Assembly (NCBI GenBank): GCA_026745465.1
Contig: JACYXH010000794.1
Coordinates: forward strand, 19,993 to 83,992
Source of the DNA: Lota lota
Lineage: Eukaryota > Chordata > Actinopteri > Gadiformes > Lotidae
Reading direction: 5' to 3'
DNA: 64,000 nucleotides
A model generated the notes under the pieces. It was given only the letters and a program-made list of their open reading frames with translations. It was not told where the DNA came from and ran no database searches. Below are positions 13,401 through 25,769 of this stretch, one piece after another. The stretch's first letter is position 1. The number at the start of each line of letters is the position of its first letter. A program made the position numbers and the translations under genes.

Positions 13401-14780
13401 GGACGCCGCCAATGCAGAGAGCCATCGCAAGCTGCAAATGACTTTGTGTGAGACACGTCAACGCGTTGCCTGAAGGATCATGGGAAATCTCTGTGTGTGG
13501 TATATTGTTATGTGATGAGTGTATGTATGTGTGTATATGAGTGAACATATGTGTATTGTTTTGAAAATGTTTCACTTACAGGTATAATATGTAACATTTC
13601 TGCATTAAAACACAAACACAGCGAGGCTTCAGACAAGGGGTTCGCTCTGTTCATGGGAAACTCAATTTAAAGGAACAACAAGAAAAGAGTGGAGACACTT
13701 GCGTGTCTGATTCCCTTCACCACACAACAATATACCACACAGAGAGATTTCCCATGATCCTTCCGGCAATGCGTTGACGTGTCTCACAAGGCCTATACAA
13801 ATAATGTTTGCAAATAGCCAACGTCCTTCGAATGTCCCTGCTCAATGGGTGCAGCTGCTAGTGATGTTTCCATTTGATCTGCATACTTTATCCTGTCATT
13901 TGGTTGTTCTTCCTGCCTAGAGCCAGTGTGAGCCGATGCAAAGTGATATGTAGAGACTGACGTCAGGGCAAGGTACGTAGCAGTGGGGCCATGATCATGT
14001 TCAAGTAAGATGCACATCTGATATCTCTTTTACTCATGAGGACAAGTGTAATTAGCCTGAACATGTTAATCAAAACTGAAGTTTGAAAAAGAAATGTTTT
14101 AATTAGAACTACCTTAAATTGGACAATTCTAATTCTAAATAAAAAATGTATACTTATTACCAATTTATAATGAATACATGGACGACGAAATACAACCATG
14201 TATTTCCCTCCCATTTAATATTTTTGCATATCAAATTGCAGAGGAAGGTACAGAGGCAGTAAGAGAAAGACAAGGCCATAGCTAGTAATGAAAACAACTC
14301 AAAGACATCTCAACAAAATCTAAAGGTGTCTGTTTATTATATTATCAGCATGATAATAGTGCCAGCAGTGGCAAACCACGACCCTAGACAATGTGTTTTA
14401 GTGGTACCATTAAAGGGATACACCCTGACGATACCATGTGTATAAGTACAAGCATTTCTAGATCCCTAGGTTTGTTTTTGTTTTTGCCTTTAAGACTATC
14501 AAAGTAAGCTTGTCACACTTCGGCTTTCTAAAGTACGTTATTATAAATTGCTTATTTTAGATGGTTAAGTATAGGTATTAGGTTAGACATGGTTATTGGT
14601 ATAACATGTAACATTTCTACATTAAATTAACTAAACACTCATCCAGCCTTGCTTACCGGTATTCCCCTGTACCTCAAACTAAAAGGAGTTTATTGTAATA
14701 AAGAGAGCAATGTTTTTGTTAAATTCACCTCATATCTCTCACCTTTCCTTTCCTGCCGATAACCCCATAGTCACTCTCAC
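10440..14780. repeat. A-B interval: inverted and tandem copies of the lectin upstream region
   Basis: No intact gene. The interval consists of diverged copies of the upstream module in both orientations. A marker block (ctgacgtcagggcaagg...gtagcagtggggcc) appears near 11190(-), 12505(-) and 13960(+), besides 8290(+), 9450(+) and 15725(-) outside it. Other recurring pieces are the cacccattgaacaggg...tatttgcaaacatt block and the gatgaaggg...ttaaattgagtttc block. The truncated lectin fragment at 12853-13292 lies inside. Small open frames here recur only because the DNA is duplicated. Confidence 0.7.
12853..13292 (+). pseudogene. Truncated lectin gene fragment E (signal-peptide exons only)
   Basis: Exon 1 (12853-12886, ATG in aaccATGggg, donor gtaggt) and exon 2 (13134-13172, donor gtattt) are intact and in phase, as in copies A-D. 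The sequence then reaches the exon 3 acceptor (ctccattaag, ending at 13292) and switches abruptly to an upstream-module block (cacccattgaacaggg), so the whole F-type and C-type lectin coding part is missing. The breakpoint falls where exon 3 (gctgcatccc) and the module (gctgcaccc) are alike, suggesting a microhomology-mediated join. If spliced as in the full genes, the frame runs 19 codons past the break and then stops. Confidence 0.75.
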
Positions 14781-14789
14781 AGTGAGGGC

Positions 14790-16069
14790 TTGAGGATTAG
14801 TATTTGCATACAAGAGCCTTTGCATGAATTAATGCAAATCCAAGTGTATAAGGTGCTGATCGTAGATTCAGACGCCTCATTCGTAGCAGAAGGACCTACA
14901 GACTCTGCCGGTGAGTACCATCTTCAAGTCAGAGAGACAAACTATTTTAGGATTTTATTGTGTCACTCTGTAATGGTAGACTCCTCATTTCTGGACACCT
15001 AAGATGAATGTAATTTGTGTATTACTTATGGCTCTATCTCAAATTATCTATTTGTTTTCACTTTTAATATAATGTAGAATGTAGAATTTCATATATTCTT
15101 ACAGATGTACAAAATATATAACATGGGTCTCGTCGTATTAAGATAATTCAATGATGATGATGGTTAATTCTAACCATCTAACCAGCTAAAAGAATCAATT
15201 TATCAAACGTAATTTAGAAAGCCAAAGTGTGAGTAGCTCACTTTGAAAGTCTTTGAAAAACCTAGGGTCCTAGAAATGCTTGTACCTATACACATGGTAT
15301 CATCAGGGCGTATCCCTTTAATGGTACCACTAAAACACATTGTGTAGGGTGGTGGTTTGACACTGCTGGCACTATTATCATGCTGATAATATAATAAACT
15401 GACTTCCCTTTGATTGGTTGAGATGTCAATGAGTTGCTTTAATTACTAGCTATGGCCTTGTCTTTCTCTGTCTGCCTCTGTACCTTCCTCTGCAATTTGA
15501 CATGCAAAGATATTCAATGAGAGAGAAATACATGGTGGTATTTCTTCCTCCATGTATTCATTATAAATTGGTAATAAGTACCATTTTAGAATTTGGAATT
15601 TAAATTGTCCAATTATGTGTAATTCTATGTAAAACATTTATTTTTCAAACGTCAGTTTTGGTTTACATGTTCAGATATCACATGTGTATCTTACTTTAAA
15701 ATTATTATGGCCCCACTGCTACGTACCTTGCCCTGACGTCTGTCTCTACAGATCACTTTGCACCGGCTTGAACAGGGGCATGTGAAGGGTAATGGATATT
15801 TGCAAACATTATTTGAATAGACTATTAGGTATGGCACTAAGTATACTGACGACCGGACCGCGGCATTGCTCATTTTAGTGTCTGAGCCCCGGACGCGTAT
15901 GCCTCACACTTTGTGTCTCACACTTTCTGTGAGACTCGTCAACGCGTTGTAAGAACCCTAATGTTTGCAAAGAAGAGCCTTTGGATTACTTAAGTCTTTT
16001 CAAGTTTATCTTGTGCTGATCCTAGATTCAGACGCTTCATTCATACAGAAGGACCTACAGACTCTGCCG
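14790..16069 (+). promoter_or_regulatory. Two leader-exon/promoter modules upstream of lectin copy B
   Basis: Leader-exon donors (ctctgccg followed by GTGAGTACCA) end the exons at 14910 and 16069, 1159 bases apart, exactly the spacing of the two distal modules of copy A. The distal leader contains an in-exon ATG (atgcaaatccaagtg). The proximal one has a short upstream frame starting with the ATG at 15961. These are candidate alternative first exons. No TATA box is obvious. Confidence 0.55.
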
Positions 16070-17560
16070 GTGAGTACCATATTCAAATCAGAGAGACAAA
16101 CTATTTTAGGATTATTTTGTTATTGATTTGTAATGGTAGACTCCTCATTTTTGGACTCCTAAGATTAATGTAATATTTCAGTTACTTATAGCTCCATCTC
16201 AAGTGATCTATTCGTTTTCACTTTTAATATAATGTTAATATGAAGGAATGTATACCTAGTAGCTAGTATAAGCTATTGTCTGAGCATGTTGTTTCTCCAG
16301 AACCATGGGGTCCAGTCGTCTCATCTGCAGTTTCATTGGTAGGTATTCCACACAGTACTACAGTATTTATCATTATCCAGTTCATTAAATTGAAAAAAAT
16401 GTACCTGCCATAACTTTTGACAGTTGACCTCCTCCTATGTTTTTGTGATCGTGGGCGTGTGTAAGATTCCTAACACAAATAGTTTGAATATTTCATAGAT
16501 ACAATGGTTGCAGGATAAATGCTTGTAAATAATAGCTGAAGTATTTATTTTATTAAGTAAATAGTATTTCCTCATCATCAGGTGTTGTGGTCCTCCTGTG
16601 GAAGTCACCTGGATTTTCAGGTATTTCTATGTGCCCCATTTAGGGGCAGATGACTGGTTATAATTATTATTATAAGTATTTTAATATGTTTTGAACACTA
16701 GAATGCAACTTGACAAACTATTCTGTGGTTCCACTCTCCATTAAGCTGCATCCCGCATTAACCTGGCGCGGAGCGGCAAGGCTATTCAGTCTTCAAACTA
16801 CCTGTACGGGGGCGGGGAGGCTGAACACGCCATCGATGGGAACACCGACCCTCAGTGGGAGCACAACAGCTGCAGCATTACCAAGTTCCAGGTCAATCCA
16901 TGGTGGAGGCTGGAGCTGCCTGGTGTGTACAGGGTGTCAGAGATCCAGGTCACTAATAGGAATGTCTATAGAGCGTTGCTCAATGGCGTGGAGATACTCA
17001 TTGGGAATTCACTGGCGAACAACGGCAATGGCAATCCAAGGTGAATCACTGGTGTCACCTACCCTACTTCCACTCAATACTGTTAGACTCCCAGCCTAAA
17101 CGTTCTGGGTTTGATCCCTAATGACCTCGACCTGCTTTTAGGTGTCTTTGGATAAAAGTGTAAATCACTAAATAGCATGGAATATTATACTCCCAGAAAA
17201 GAAGGAAACACAACCGGTGCTCTGCACTGGTTGTACACCTGGACACACACCAGCTACTGGAATCTGGTCTCTGATACCTTCACCAGACTACTGTATCTTC
17301 TCTCTCTGTCTCTTTTCCTCAGGTGTGCCATCATCAACGATAACCCAGGCTGCTTGACTCAGACTGTCAAGTGTTGGGGAATGGAAGGAAGATTCATCAA
17401 CTTCTACAGGTCCTCTGTTACAGCAAACAACCTGCAGTTGTGTGAGGTCAACGTGTATGGAGGTAGGAACCCAGTCCATCATTACATGATCATCAAAGGG
17501 GGATGGGTGTACCAGTACCACTGTTGGTCAACCATCATTGGTAAAAAGTAAAATGCTGCT

Positions 17561-17714
17561 GTTCCTTATAGCTCAACAGGTAGAGCATGGCATTAACACT
17601 GCCAGGGTTAGGGGTTTGATTCCCACTCGGGGCTACCTATTATTACAATGTATGCACCGACAGTATTGTAGGACACTTTGAGTAAAAGCATCCACCAAAA
17701 CACAATCTGCATAC
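17561..17714 (+). repeat. tRNA-derived SINE in intron 4 of copy B
   Basis: Orthologous to the SINE in intron 4 of copy A. The order is A-box-like, AAC anticodon-like stem-loop, B-box-like (ggtttgattccc), then an agtaaaagcatccacc tail. Confidence 0.7.
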
Positions 17715-18458
17715 AGTGTTTTCACCCTGTGGAATGCGTACCACTGGTGGTACATGAGGGAACTGCAGGTGGTACGTGGGATTTTATACTTGAAATAGTC
17801 AAATGTACAATAATAGAACAATTAATATATATAATTTAAAATACAATAATACATTAAATAAAGTCTTATGTTTTTTATTTATATTTTAAAGAGGTGCTTT
17901 TCACATTTTTGTATTTTAAGGTTTTCCATTGATGCTTTGTGTTGATTTGGGTTTTCTGAACATACATAAAAGGGAGCATAAGCAGCATTGCTGACTTCTT
18001 CTTTCCACTGTTTCCCACTGGCCATGGCCTTCTTGCAGTAATACTTGTGTATAAAAGGTTTGCTGGCACTCTTTGGTCAGCCACTGCATTTGTATTTATC
18101 TATTTTCTACCGTTTGCATCTGAGGTGGTCCTCGAAAGGTCTTGATGACAATTTAGTGGTCCACCTAAAGTCAAAGGTTGGGCACCACTGATCTACATGA
18201 CTGTTCTGTATTGTGATATTTCAGAGTGAAGTATCAAAGTAAGTTGTTTTCTGAATGGTCCAAGACACCTCATAGCCCTTCACATCAGTTGAGTTCAAGT
18301 GTGCTGAGATTAGACTGTGGCGATTACTTTTTTGAGAGAAAGAACTGCCAAGTGTCTGAAGGTGTTGTTTTACCCTTAAAATGTATGTGTTTAAAATCAT
18401 CCCACATTGATGGGTGATTTATTTATTGATGTAATGATGATTTCTGGAATTGATTAGT

Positions 18459-18474
18459 GGGGGGGGGGGGGGGG
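18459..18474. repeat. poly(G) run
   Basis: About 16 G residues in intron 4 of copy B. The matching place in copy A carries a poly(C) run (about 5634-5646), as expected for inverted copies. Confidence 0.8.
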
Positions 18475-20159
18475 ATATAATAAGTGGGTGTGCATTCTTG
18501 AATACATCCATGTTTTGGAGACTATGGTTTTTGAGGTTGGCTCCCTGCTCAATACCTAAAATAGAGTTGCCACTCTTTTGTAGAAAGTTTATATCCAAAA
18601 TAAAACTGTTGCGATACTACGGCACACCTCCATGTTTTGTTAGGCGCCTACTGCTATCGAGATGAATGATCAATACATTTAACGGACAGTGATAACTATA
18701 GATGATGGTAGTTTACCACTATGGATGCAGTTAGAACACTGTGTGGAGAAACGTTAATAGGCTATTACCTCCTCCAACTTGGACAGTTTCAATGGTGACT
18801 TTGACAAAGACAGCGAAATATGATTGGTTTAACAGATTTATTACCTGGCTACAGCCGTAAAAATGTACCTTGGTGTGAATCAATTGTATGTTGCCTTTCA
18901 CAAAATGGAAATCACTTTGTATGTGTTCACTCCCATTCAACTCAATGACTTGTTATTATTTTATTGTTGTGTGAAACGAACAATCACATTAAATGTAAAA
19001 CAACGCGAGTCGTGATTTTGTTGCACATATTAATATTTACTTAAATATATTTAATAAAATATTTAAATAAATGTAAATTGGTAGAATGCCGTCTAGTGGA
19101 CAGAACGTTTAACAACTACATGCTGATAGTGGCATTGGCAATACAGTAGACTGTATATACGGTGTATAGGTACATAGTAAATATTAATAGTAGGCTAGGC
19201 TATTTTGAATGGGATTATAGAGGCTCTACTTCATAGCTCTACTAGACTTACAGTGCTGAAAGTAAAACTCCCTCAACAACACACTGTCAATTATTGCCAC
19301 AGAGCTCGCTGCACCCTCCATGAGCATTCAGGAGATGGGGAGGAACATCACTCTGGTGGGGACACGGCTGTGCTGGTCAGACGCCCTGCTCTACTGCAGA
19401 GACTCTCACTGGGACCTGCTGAGCCTCATGGGCCCAGAAGACCAGGAGATGATTGATGAGCTGGTGGCTCGCGCCCCCTTCCCACTAACCAGCCACCTCT
19501 GGGTGGGCCTGCGCAGGTACTGGCCAGACCTTAATGTGTATCAGGCAGTCAAGTCTGTCTTTATGATCATCTGTCTGTCCATCACTTTGTCTTATCAAAC
19601 ATACCATAAAAATAACAAAAGCTAAATATTTGGCCACATTATTCTTCCTTCCACCCAGGTAACTCTTTAATCTCTTTCAATGTTGGTAGGTCACTTTCAG
19701 GAAGCTCCTGGTTTTGGATGTCTGGTGATCCAATGGGCTTCACCCAATAGGACAGAGGCTCACACCATTCCAGCCCCTGTGGGGGCGTGTCCAGTGTGGA
19801 ACCTTCCACATGGAGGCCACGCTCTTGTGAAGAACATCTTAACTTCATCTGTTTTACAGGTTGGTGTCCAGCCTATAGATCCATTACCAGGTCCTTATCA
19901 AGCCAAATATGCTTAACCTTCTGTAAAGGCATGCACCAGCTTGAAACAGTAAGAGGTTTGAGCTTCCTGTTAGGGAAAATAAAAGTCCTCATATGTACTA
20001 CGCTCAACCTAGGAGTATGAATAAATGAAATGAGCTGTAGGTCTTTTCAGCCACTGTCATTAACCTTCTTATATTTATATTTCCACAGGTCAGACAGAAG
20101 GAGTGAACAAGTTGCGCTTCTATACTTCCACAAGAGAGAATCAAATTCGCTGCACCTAA

Positions 20160-21400
20160 TTGGCCTCACTGGGGAACATAGCTGCTGATTCTGAAGAAGA
20201 CCTGAGTAGTGAAGTTTCTGAATGCTGTAGCTCAGAGTGTGTCTGAGGTAGCTAGCTAGTTCTGCATTCCGTCATTATGGGCATTGTGACAGGCCACATT
20301 TTGTGCTAGAATAGCATATAGAATACATTTACTTTAGTTTATAATCAGTGAACGTCTTTATGAGCAGGTGTAGTTGTGTCATGCATCAATCCTTTGATCT
20401 GAAATGTGGAGATTGTGAGTTCAAGATGGTTTCAAAAGACTAGATAAAGTATCTGTTGGCTTTTACATCTCTGTCTGGCTTAGCTGATTTACATATTATA
20501 TCCACACAGTAGGGTTATATCTTAAACTCTGATTGAGTAGGTTGTTTTAATGGAATTAAAGTGGCGGTTATATTTATGTATTGATATTGACGATTCACCT
20601 TTTCCTGATGTGAATGTGCTGATTTGTCTTTATTTTGCATATAAATGTAACATATTTAATGTTTTTTTGCTAGTGTCATCCTAATATCACTGACCCGACG
20701 ACCAATAATCAGAATGTATAAATAGATGACATAGTTTGCCCCGCTGTAGTTATCAGAAATGTTAGCAGGCTAGCTTTAGTTAACAGAGTAACATACACAT
20801 TTCTGATTCATGGCTCTCTTGGATAAGCTGTTCAATGACCATCAACCTATCCACGTAACTTTTTGACAATATCAACGATGAAACGTGATCTCCAACCTAA
20901 ACGTCAGAATAGGTTGTTTGTAGAGGTCTTTGAAAACGACCCATATGACCGTTTTAGCCCCCTATCGACTGTTTGAAGAAACAGCAATACGTCACGTATG
21001 TCAAGGTTCTGCCAAAACAAAATGGATGACAATCATTATATTCTCAGTGGAAAAAGCAACATTTTAAGATAGTTACGGCATTAAAATGTGCTTTGAAAAG
21101 ATTTCTAGTGATGAATATTCATTTTAATGTTGTCATCTTCAGTCAGTGAACGTAGAGGATGTTTAGTTTGTTAGTTAATGCAACTTTTTCTATCGTTGCC
21201 ATGGTGATTCACATAGATGCTGCTAACCCTGAAACCACGCAGCTTGCATGTTGTTTGAATTGTTGTTTTGCGTTGTGTAACATTAGTCATCTGGGCTGCT
21301 ATGTTATGTGTGTTATATGAAAGTCCTGACATGTTATTTTATGTAACTGATGATGTTCTTTCAATAAAAACATAGATTTTTGAGTGACCCACGGATGACA
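20160..21400 (+). other. 3' UTR/downstream flank of lectin copy B
   Basis: Non-coding block homologous in inverse orientation to 2600-3825 (downstream of A). It contains AATAAA at 21363-21368, the candidate poly(A) signal. Similarity to A ends just after it, near the gagtgaccca motif. Confidence 0.5.
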
Positions 21401-23100
21401 TATTTCTTCTTTGGGACGGACCAGGCCGACATGTTTTTGTGGGAAAACAGGGAGTTTATGTCCGCCAATAAATCCATTCCAACGGTTAAATTTATAAAAA
21501 AAATGTTGCACAAGATAATCATGACCAATTAATCCCGCTTTAAAGTGTTAATGCGTAAAAGGAAGACTAAAAAGACTTTCAAAAGATGACTACAATTATC
21601 AACATCAGGGTCCTAGACCTACAGGAAGTGATGCAATTGCTCCACGGTTGGTATTGCTATCAAATGGCCCTTCCCTTGTCTCACAACCCAACAACAGATC
21701 CCCCTCAGACAAACAGGTCGGGGGCCCATCATCCCCCCCCCTCCCCGAAATGATTAGCCTAGAAAGGGTGTAGGCGGTTTGTCATTGGCTTAAATTGAAT
21801 AACGGTAACTCAATAGCAATCTGAGGGTTACACCTTTTTGCATGATAACAGATAATGATAGGAGGTAACTGAGAGCCCCGCCCTTGTCATGTGCTTTAAG
21901 ATACTGTGTTATGTGATGACTAAAAAACTTTAATGGGAGAAGTATGGGAGAAGAATAATGAGAGAGCACTCAGGATTTTACACACAGAATCCAGCAGAGC
22001 TTTTTGTGACCATGGAAGGTCTCTGGTGGTTGTTTTGGGGATCCTGCGTGAGCACACAAATAAAGTATTGAATGTGAAGTATTGACTCTGCTGTCTTTTT
22101 GGAAGAACTGGACTGGAAACTTGCTGTGGATATATGTGAACTTAACACATAAGACTAATTTAGTCTGTTGACCTGAGGGTTCAGAGGATAGCCTAGCATC
22201 ATAGAGCCAGAGTCTAGCGTCATGGAGATGATATGTGGTGGTGCTGGTGGTGGTGGTGCTGGTGATGGTGGAGGAGTGCTCGGGTCAGGAAGTGATAAGG
22301 GGTCAGGGAGCCAATGTGCAGGCAGACATCTTAACAGGATCTAGGACCCTGGGGAAGCCGTGGTCCCCAGCGTCCTAGCGCCTGTCAAGTGTGAACTCAG
22401 TGTGGTCAGCTCCAGTAGGAGGTCGATACTACCGGCCTACTGAAGACCATACGGCCCCGTTTTCCAGAGACAGTCCCAGTTTTAAAAATAGGATTTTAAA
22501 GATATATGAACAGATTGAAAGGTGCTAGCTTGCTCATGGATATTCATTTCTAGACAGTTGGTAATTAGTCTGGGGTCTATCTGATAGTCTGTGACGCGGC
22601 CTCGCTACGCGGGGGGTCTATCTATGGACTTTATACCATAAGCAGACCGATCATAATCAATAGGCTATCAATACAATATGTATCAATACAATTGTGGATG
22701 TCAAACTAAGCATTGAGCCTAATGTGAAGTCAGTCTCAAACAATGGTCACCAGTGCTTTTTCTGTTTAAGGAAGCTTTGCAGTTTTAATGTAGACTAATA
22801 ACTTTTGAATTTTTTTTACTCATCTTGTATCGAGACAGCTCTTACCTTTGGTTTTATTTGCTGGTTCGGGAACCTAAAGCTGACGAATAAGAATATGTTA
22901 AGGAAGACTGTGAGGACGAGCTCTAACATCACTGCTGTGACCTGAATGACCTCTGTCTTGTTTATCCTCAGAGGGTCACTAGGAAAGCTCAGGATATTCT
23001 TCAGGACCTACTACACCTACCTACCTACACCCTCTTTATTCTGAGTTTTCCCGTTTTAGTTAAGTCTGATAGGCACTTTTGTATGCTCTGAACATATAGT
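21401..23100. other. Intergenic, no gene seen
   Basis: No coding frame with domain content. A short GGT/GCT-rich stretch lies at about 22232-22272. The rest is unremarkable. Confidence 0.45.
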
Positions 23101-23116
23101 ACTGAAACTATATGTC

Positions 23117-23545
23117 CTTTTAGCTGCATGTGTTTTAGGACCTAATGCAATTGCATTTTTATGTTTATTTTAGCTCCCTGTGTTTTAGGACCTAATCTTA
23201 TTGTGTGTTTATGTTCCTTTTAGCTGTATGTGTTTTAGGACCTAATGTTATTGTATTTTTATGTTCCTTTTAGCTGTATGTGTTTTAGGACCTAATATTA
23301 TTGTGTTTTTATGTTCCTTTTAGCTGTATGTGTTTTAGGACCTAATGTTATTGTATTTTTATGTTCCTTTTAGCTGTATGTGTTTTAGGACCTAATGTTA
23401 TTGTGTTTTTATGTTCCTTTTAGCTGTATGTGTTTTAAGACCTAATGTTATTGTGTTTTATGTTCCTTTTAGCTGTATGTGTTTTAGGACCTAATGTTAT
23501 TGTGTTTTTATGTTCCTTTTAGCTGTATGTGTTTTACGAACCCAT
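23117..23545. repeat. 50-bp minisatellite, about 8.6 units
   Basis: Tandem units of about 50 bp with the core ttttagctgtatgtg, ttttaggacctaatg and a ttattgtgtttttatg segment. The middle units are near-identical and the outer ones diverged. The inverted counterpart near 45955-46005 carries only about one unit. The sequence just downstream (gaattgccccagcaggg...taataaag) resembles the 3' tail of fish LINEs, a weak call. Confidence 0.85.
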
Positions 23546-23744
23546 CTTAATTGTTCTTTATGTTTTTAAAACGTTTTGTTGTCAAATGAATTGCCCCAGC
23601 AGGGATAATAAAGATTTCTCTACTCTACCCATGCCCTGGTAGGCCTACATACAAGCAGCAGACCGGTAATTAGTGAGTGACACCACTGGGAAAAAATGCT
23701 GTTTAAAAACGGCTTTCTTAGTGCATCAGAGATCTTTCTAGGAT

Positions 23745-24010
23745 TGTGGGCGTGGCAGTAATTTGGTAAGAGCAGTTTGATTGACAGCTACTGGAACCAA
23801 CTGGGTCTAACCTCTGGGCCTCTCTTATATATTGTACTTGACAGTATTTAAAATACAATTCATTACAAACAAACGCCGTTTGCCACAGGTGTCGCTCACT
23901 AATTACCGTATATAAGTATATATGTATTATAGTTTAGAATGATGAAGGCCCAGAGGTTACGGTTGGTTCCTGTAGCTGTCAATCAAACAGCTCTAAGCAA
24001 AATACTCAGT
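23745..24010. repeat. Inverted repeat in B flank
   Basis: The stretch ggtaagagcagtttgattgac...gggcctc (about 23765-23825) recurs in inverse orientation at about 23945-24000, giving a small palindrome around a central AT-rich spacer. A single copy is present in the opposite arm at about 45770-45845. Confidence 0.6.
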
Positions 24011-24400
24011 AACTCAAAAAAGCCCTTTTTAAACAACATTTTATCATATTAAATAACATATTTTCTTTATCAATCTTGTGTAAATGTTAACTTTGAATTC
24101 GTGAATATATTTGCCCATTTTGGATTTGTTTACATTAATTAATACAATCAACAATCAACCGTCTTTCTGACTTTGATTAGAGCTCATGCATTCTTATATT
24201 GTTAAGAACTCAGGGACATCCAGGAACAGATTTACTTCTTGCAGGGAATACGACGGCTGATCATCTACCGATGCAGTGTCAGAAAACTGCCAAAGGGTGT
24301 CATCGAACACGGCCCCTCCTTCCTTTTCTTCCTCTTCCTACCTCACCATTTTAGAGGCGTTATTGTGCAACTATTCACTTGTTTTCAACTGTGGACCAAT

Positions 24401-24403
24401 GAG

Positions 24404-24467
<64 letters not shown>
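24401..24467. repeat. (GA)n microsatellite
   Basis: Sixty-seven bases of GA repeat with one phase slip at 24420-24421. The overlapping Arg-Glu-rich open frames are artefacts of the repeat. Confidence 0.95.
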
Positions 24468-24471
<4 letters not shown>

Positions 24472-25626
24472 TTGTGGCTTTATTTGCCTTCAATCATGTT
24501 ATTTTGTAAAGATGTAATGTGTTATTGTGTGTTTTATTTGAAGGGATACATTCTATTTTATATGTTGTTAATGTATTTTGGACAAGCATATGCAATGTAA
24601 TATTTGTCTATTTACGATCATCTTACTCTGCTTATTACAAAAATAAATCATTTGGTATGAAGTAACTCAGTACTTGATTAGTCTTTTCACTAGATACTTT
24701 CTTACTCTTCCTCAAGTCATTATCTGATGACTACTTTTACTCATGTGATATTGTATTGAGTATTGCGGAGCCAATCTCAATATTGTGTTATGTAGTGTAG
24801 TCCTACTCTATATTTGAGAGGATCACTCGTATGAGAGGGACATGAAATGACCTTCAAGATGTTTTAAAACTGCCACGATCGTCTCAAAACAAAAATCAAT
24901 GGTGATGACGTAGGTTCATGTTTTTCAGGTCAGCCAGTTGCACTGACATAATCTAACCAGCAGATGGAGATAGGGTGCACCTTTTTTAGTGTTTCAAAAG
25001 GGACCTTATAACAAATCAATTGGTTTATTATTCTCAAGACGTTTAAATGATTCATGTAGGCCTATAGCTTCATTCTCCACGTTACTAGCTAGAGCTGAAT
25101 GAAACAGACATAACTGCATAATACAGCAGTGTTGGCATTTAACAAACTGTAGGCCTGGAAACAACTATGTTCATATATTTAGTCAGCACTATTATAGGCC
25201 TACAGTTATGAAGCCTATTTGAATAGGACTGCTGTGTTAGTTTAAACTTTTATTTATTTATATCGTGGTGATCATACATCGCAACATGTTATTCAGTATT
25301 CGTTAGCATAAACTTAAATCCTTTAAACATTTCTACATGACTGCAACTGTTGATGTTCTAGCATTAAAGGTTATAAAAGGCGTTGAGGAGAAAACAGACA
25401 GTGAACAGTACAGTATATGTAATGTAACCATTTATAATGGGTTATGTTTCTATAAAAGGTGTTGAGGAGAAAACAGACAGTGAACAGTACAGTATATGTA
25501 ATGTAACCATTTATAATGGGTTATGTTTCTATAAAAGGCAGGGGGATTTTCTTACACACGTTACAGGAAGGTATTCAGAAAGACACACACACACACACAG
25601 ATTAATCATGTCTATATTGATGCAAC

Positions 25627-25628
<2 letters not shown>

Positions 25629-25699
<71 letters not shown>
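25629..25699. repeat. (CA)n microsatellite
   Basis: Seventy-one bases of pure CA. It marks the inner end of the palindrome arm: the counterpart on the other side is the (GT)n run at 44952-45017. Confidence 0.95.
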
Positions 25700-25701
<2 letters not shown>

Positions 25702-25769
25702 GTCTGTATGGGCAGGAGAGCACTTCACCGGGGAGTGTCGCTCGAGGAGGGAGGAGCCGTGAGCTGTAC

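Larger units (their letters stand above)
16305..20159 (+). pseudogene. Chimeric F-type/C-type lectin, copy B (probable pseudogene)
   Basis: Same seven-exon plan as copy A: 16305-16338, 16582-16620, 16746-17040, 17323-17462, 19303-19533, 19701-19859, 20089-20159. Signal peptide and F-type domain (98-codon exon 3, containing NYLYGGGEAEHAIDG and PWWRLELPGVYRVSE) are intact. Two lesions hit the C-type half. The exon 5 donor, G|GTGTC in A, C and D, reads A|ATGTG here, so the splice site is gone. In exon 6 the Trp codon of the QWD motif is TAG (19748-19750), a stop. Using the GT two bases downstream would put exon 6 out of frame. A truncated product with only the F-type domain remains possible; a full chimera is not. 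Confidence 0.8.

Noticed and set aside
16710..17099. 129-codon frame (KLHPALTWRGAARLF...) over lectin exon 3
   Set aside because: This is the +1 shadow of the F-type exon. The true frame is fixed by domain content and exon phases. Only its link to upstream ATGs was kept as a finding.
17561..17640. Functional valine tRNA gene
   Set aside because: The anticodon arm and B-box-like part are good, but the acceptor stem does not pair and a SINE tail follows. It sits in the same intron in each lectin copy.
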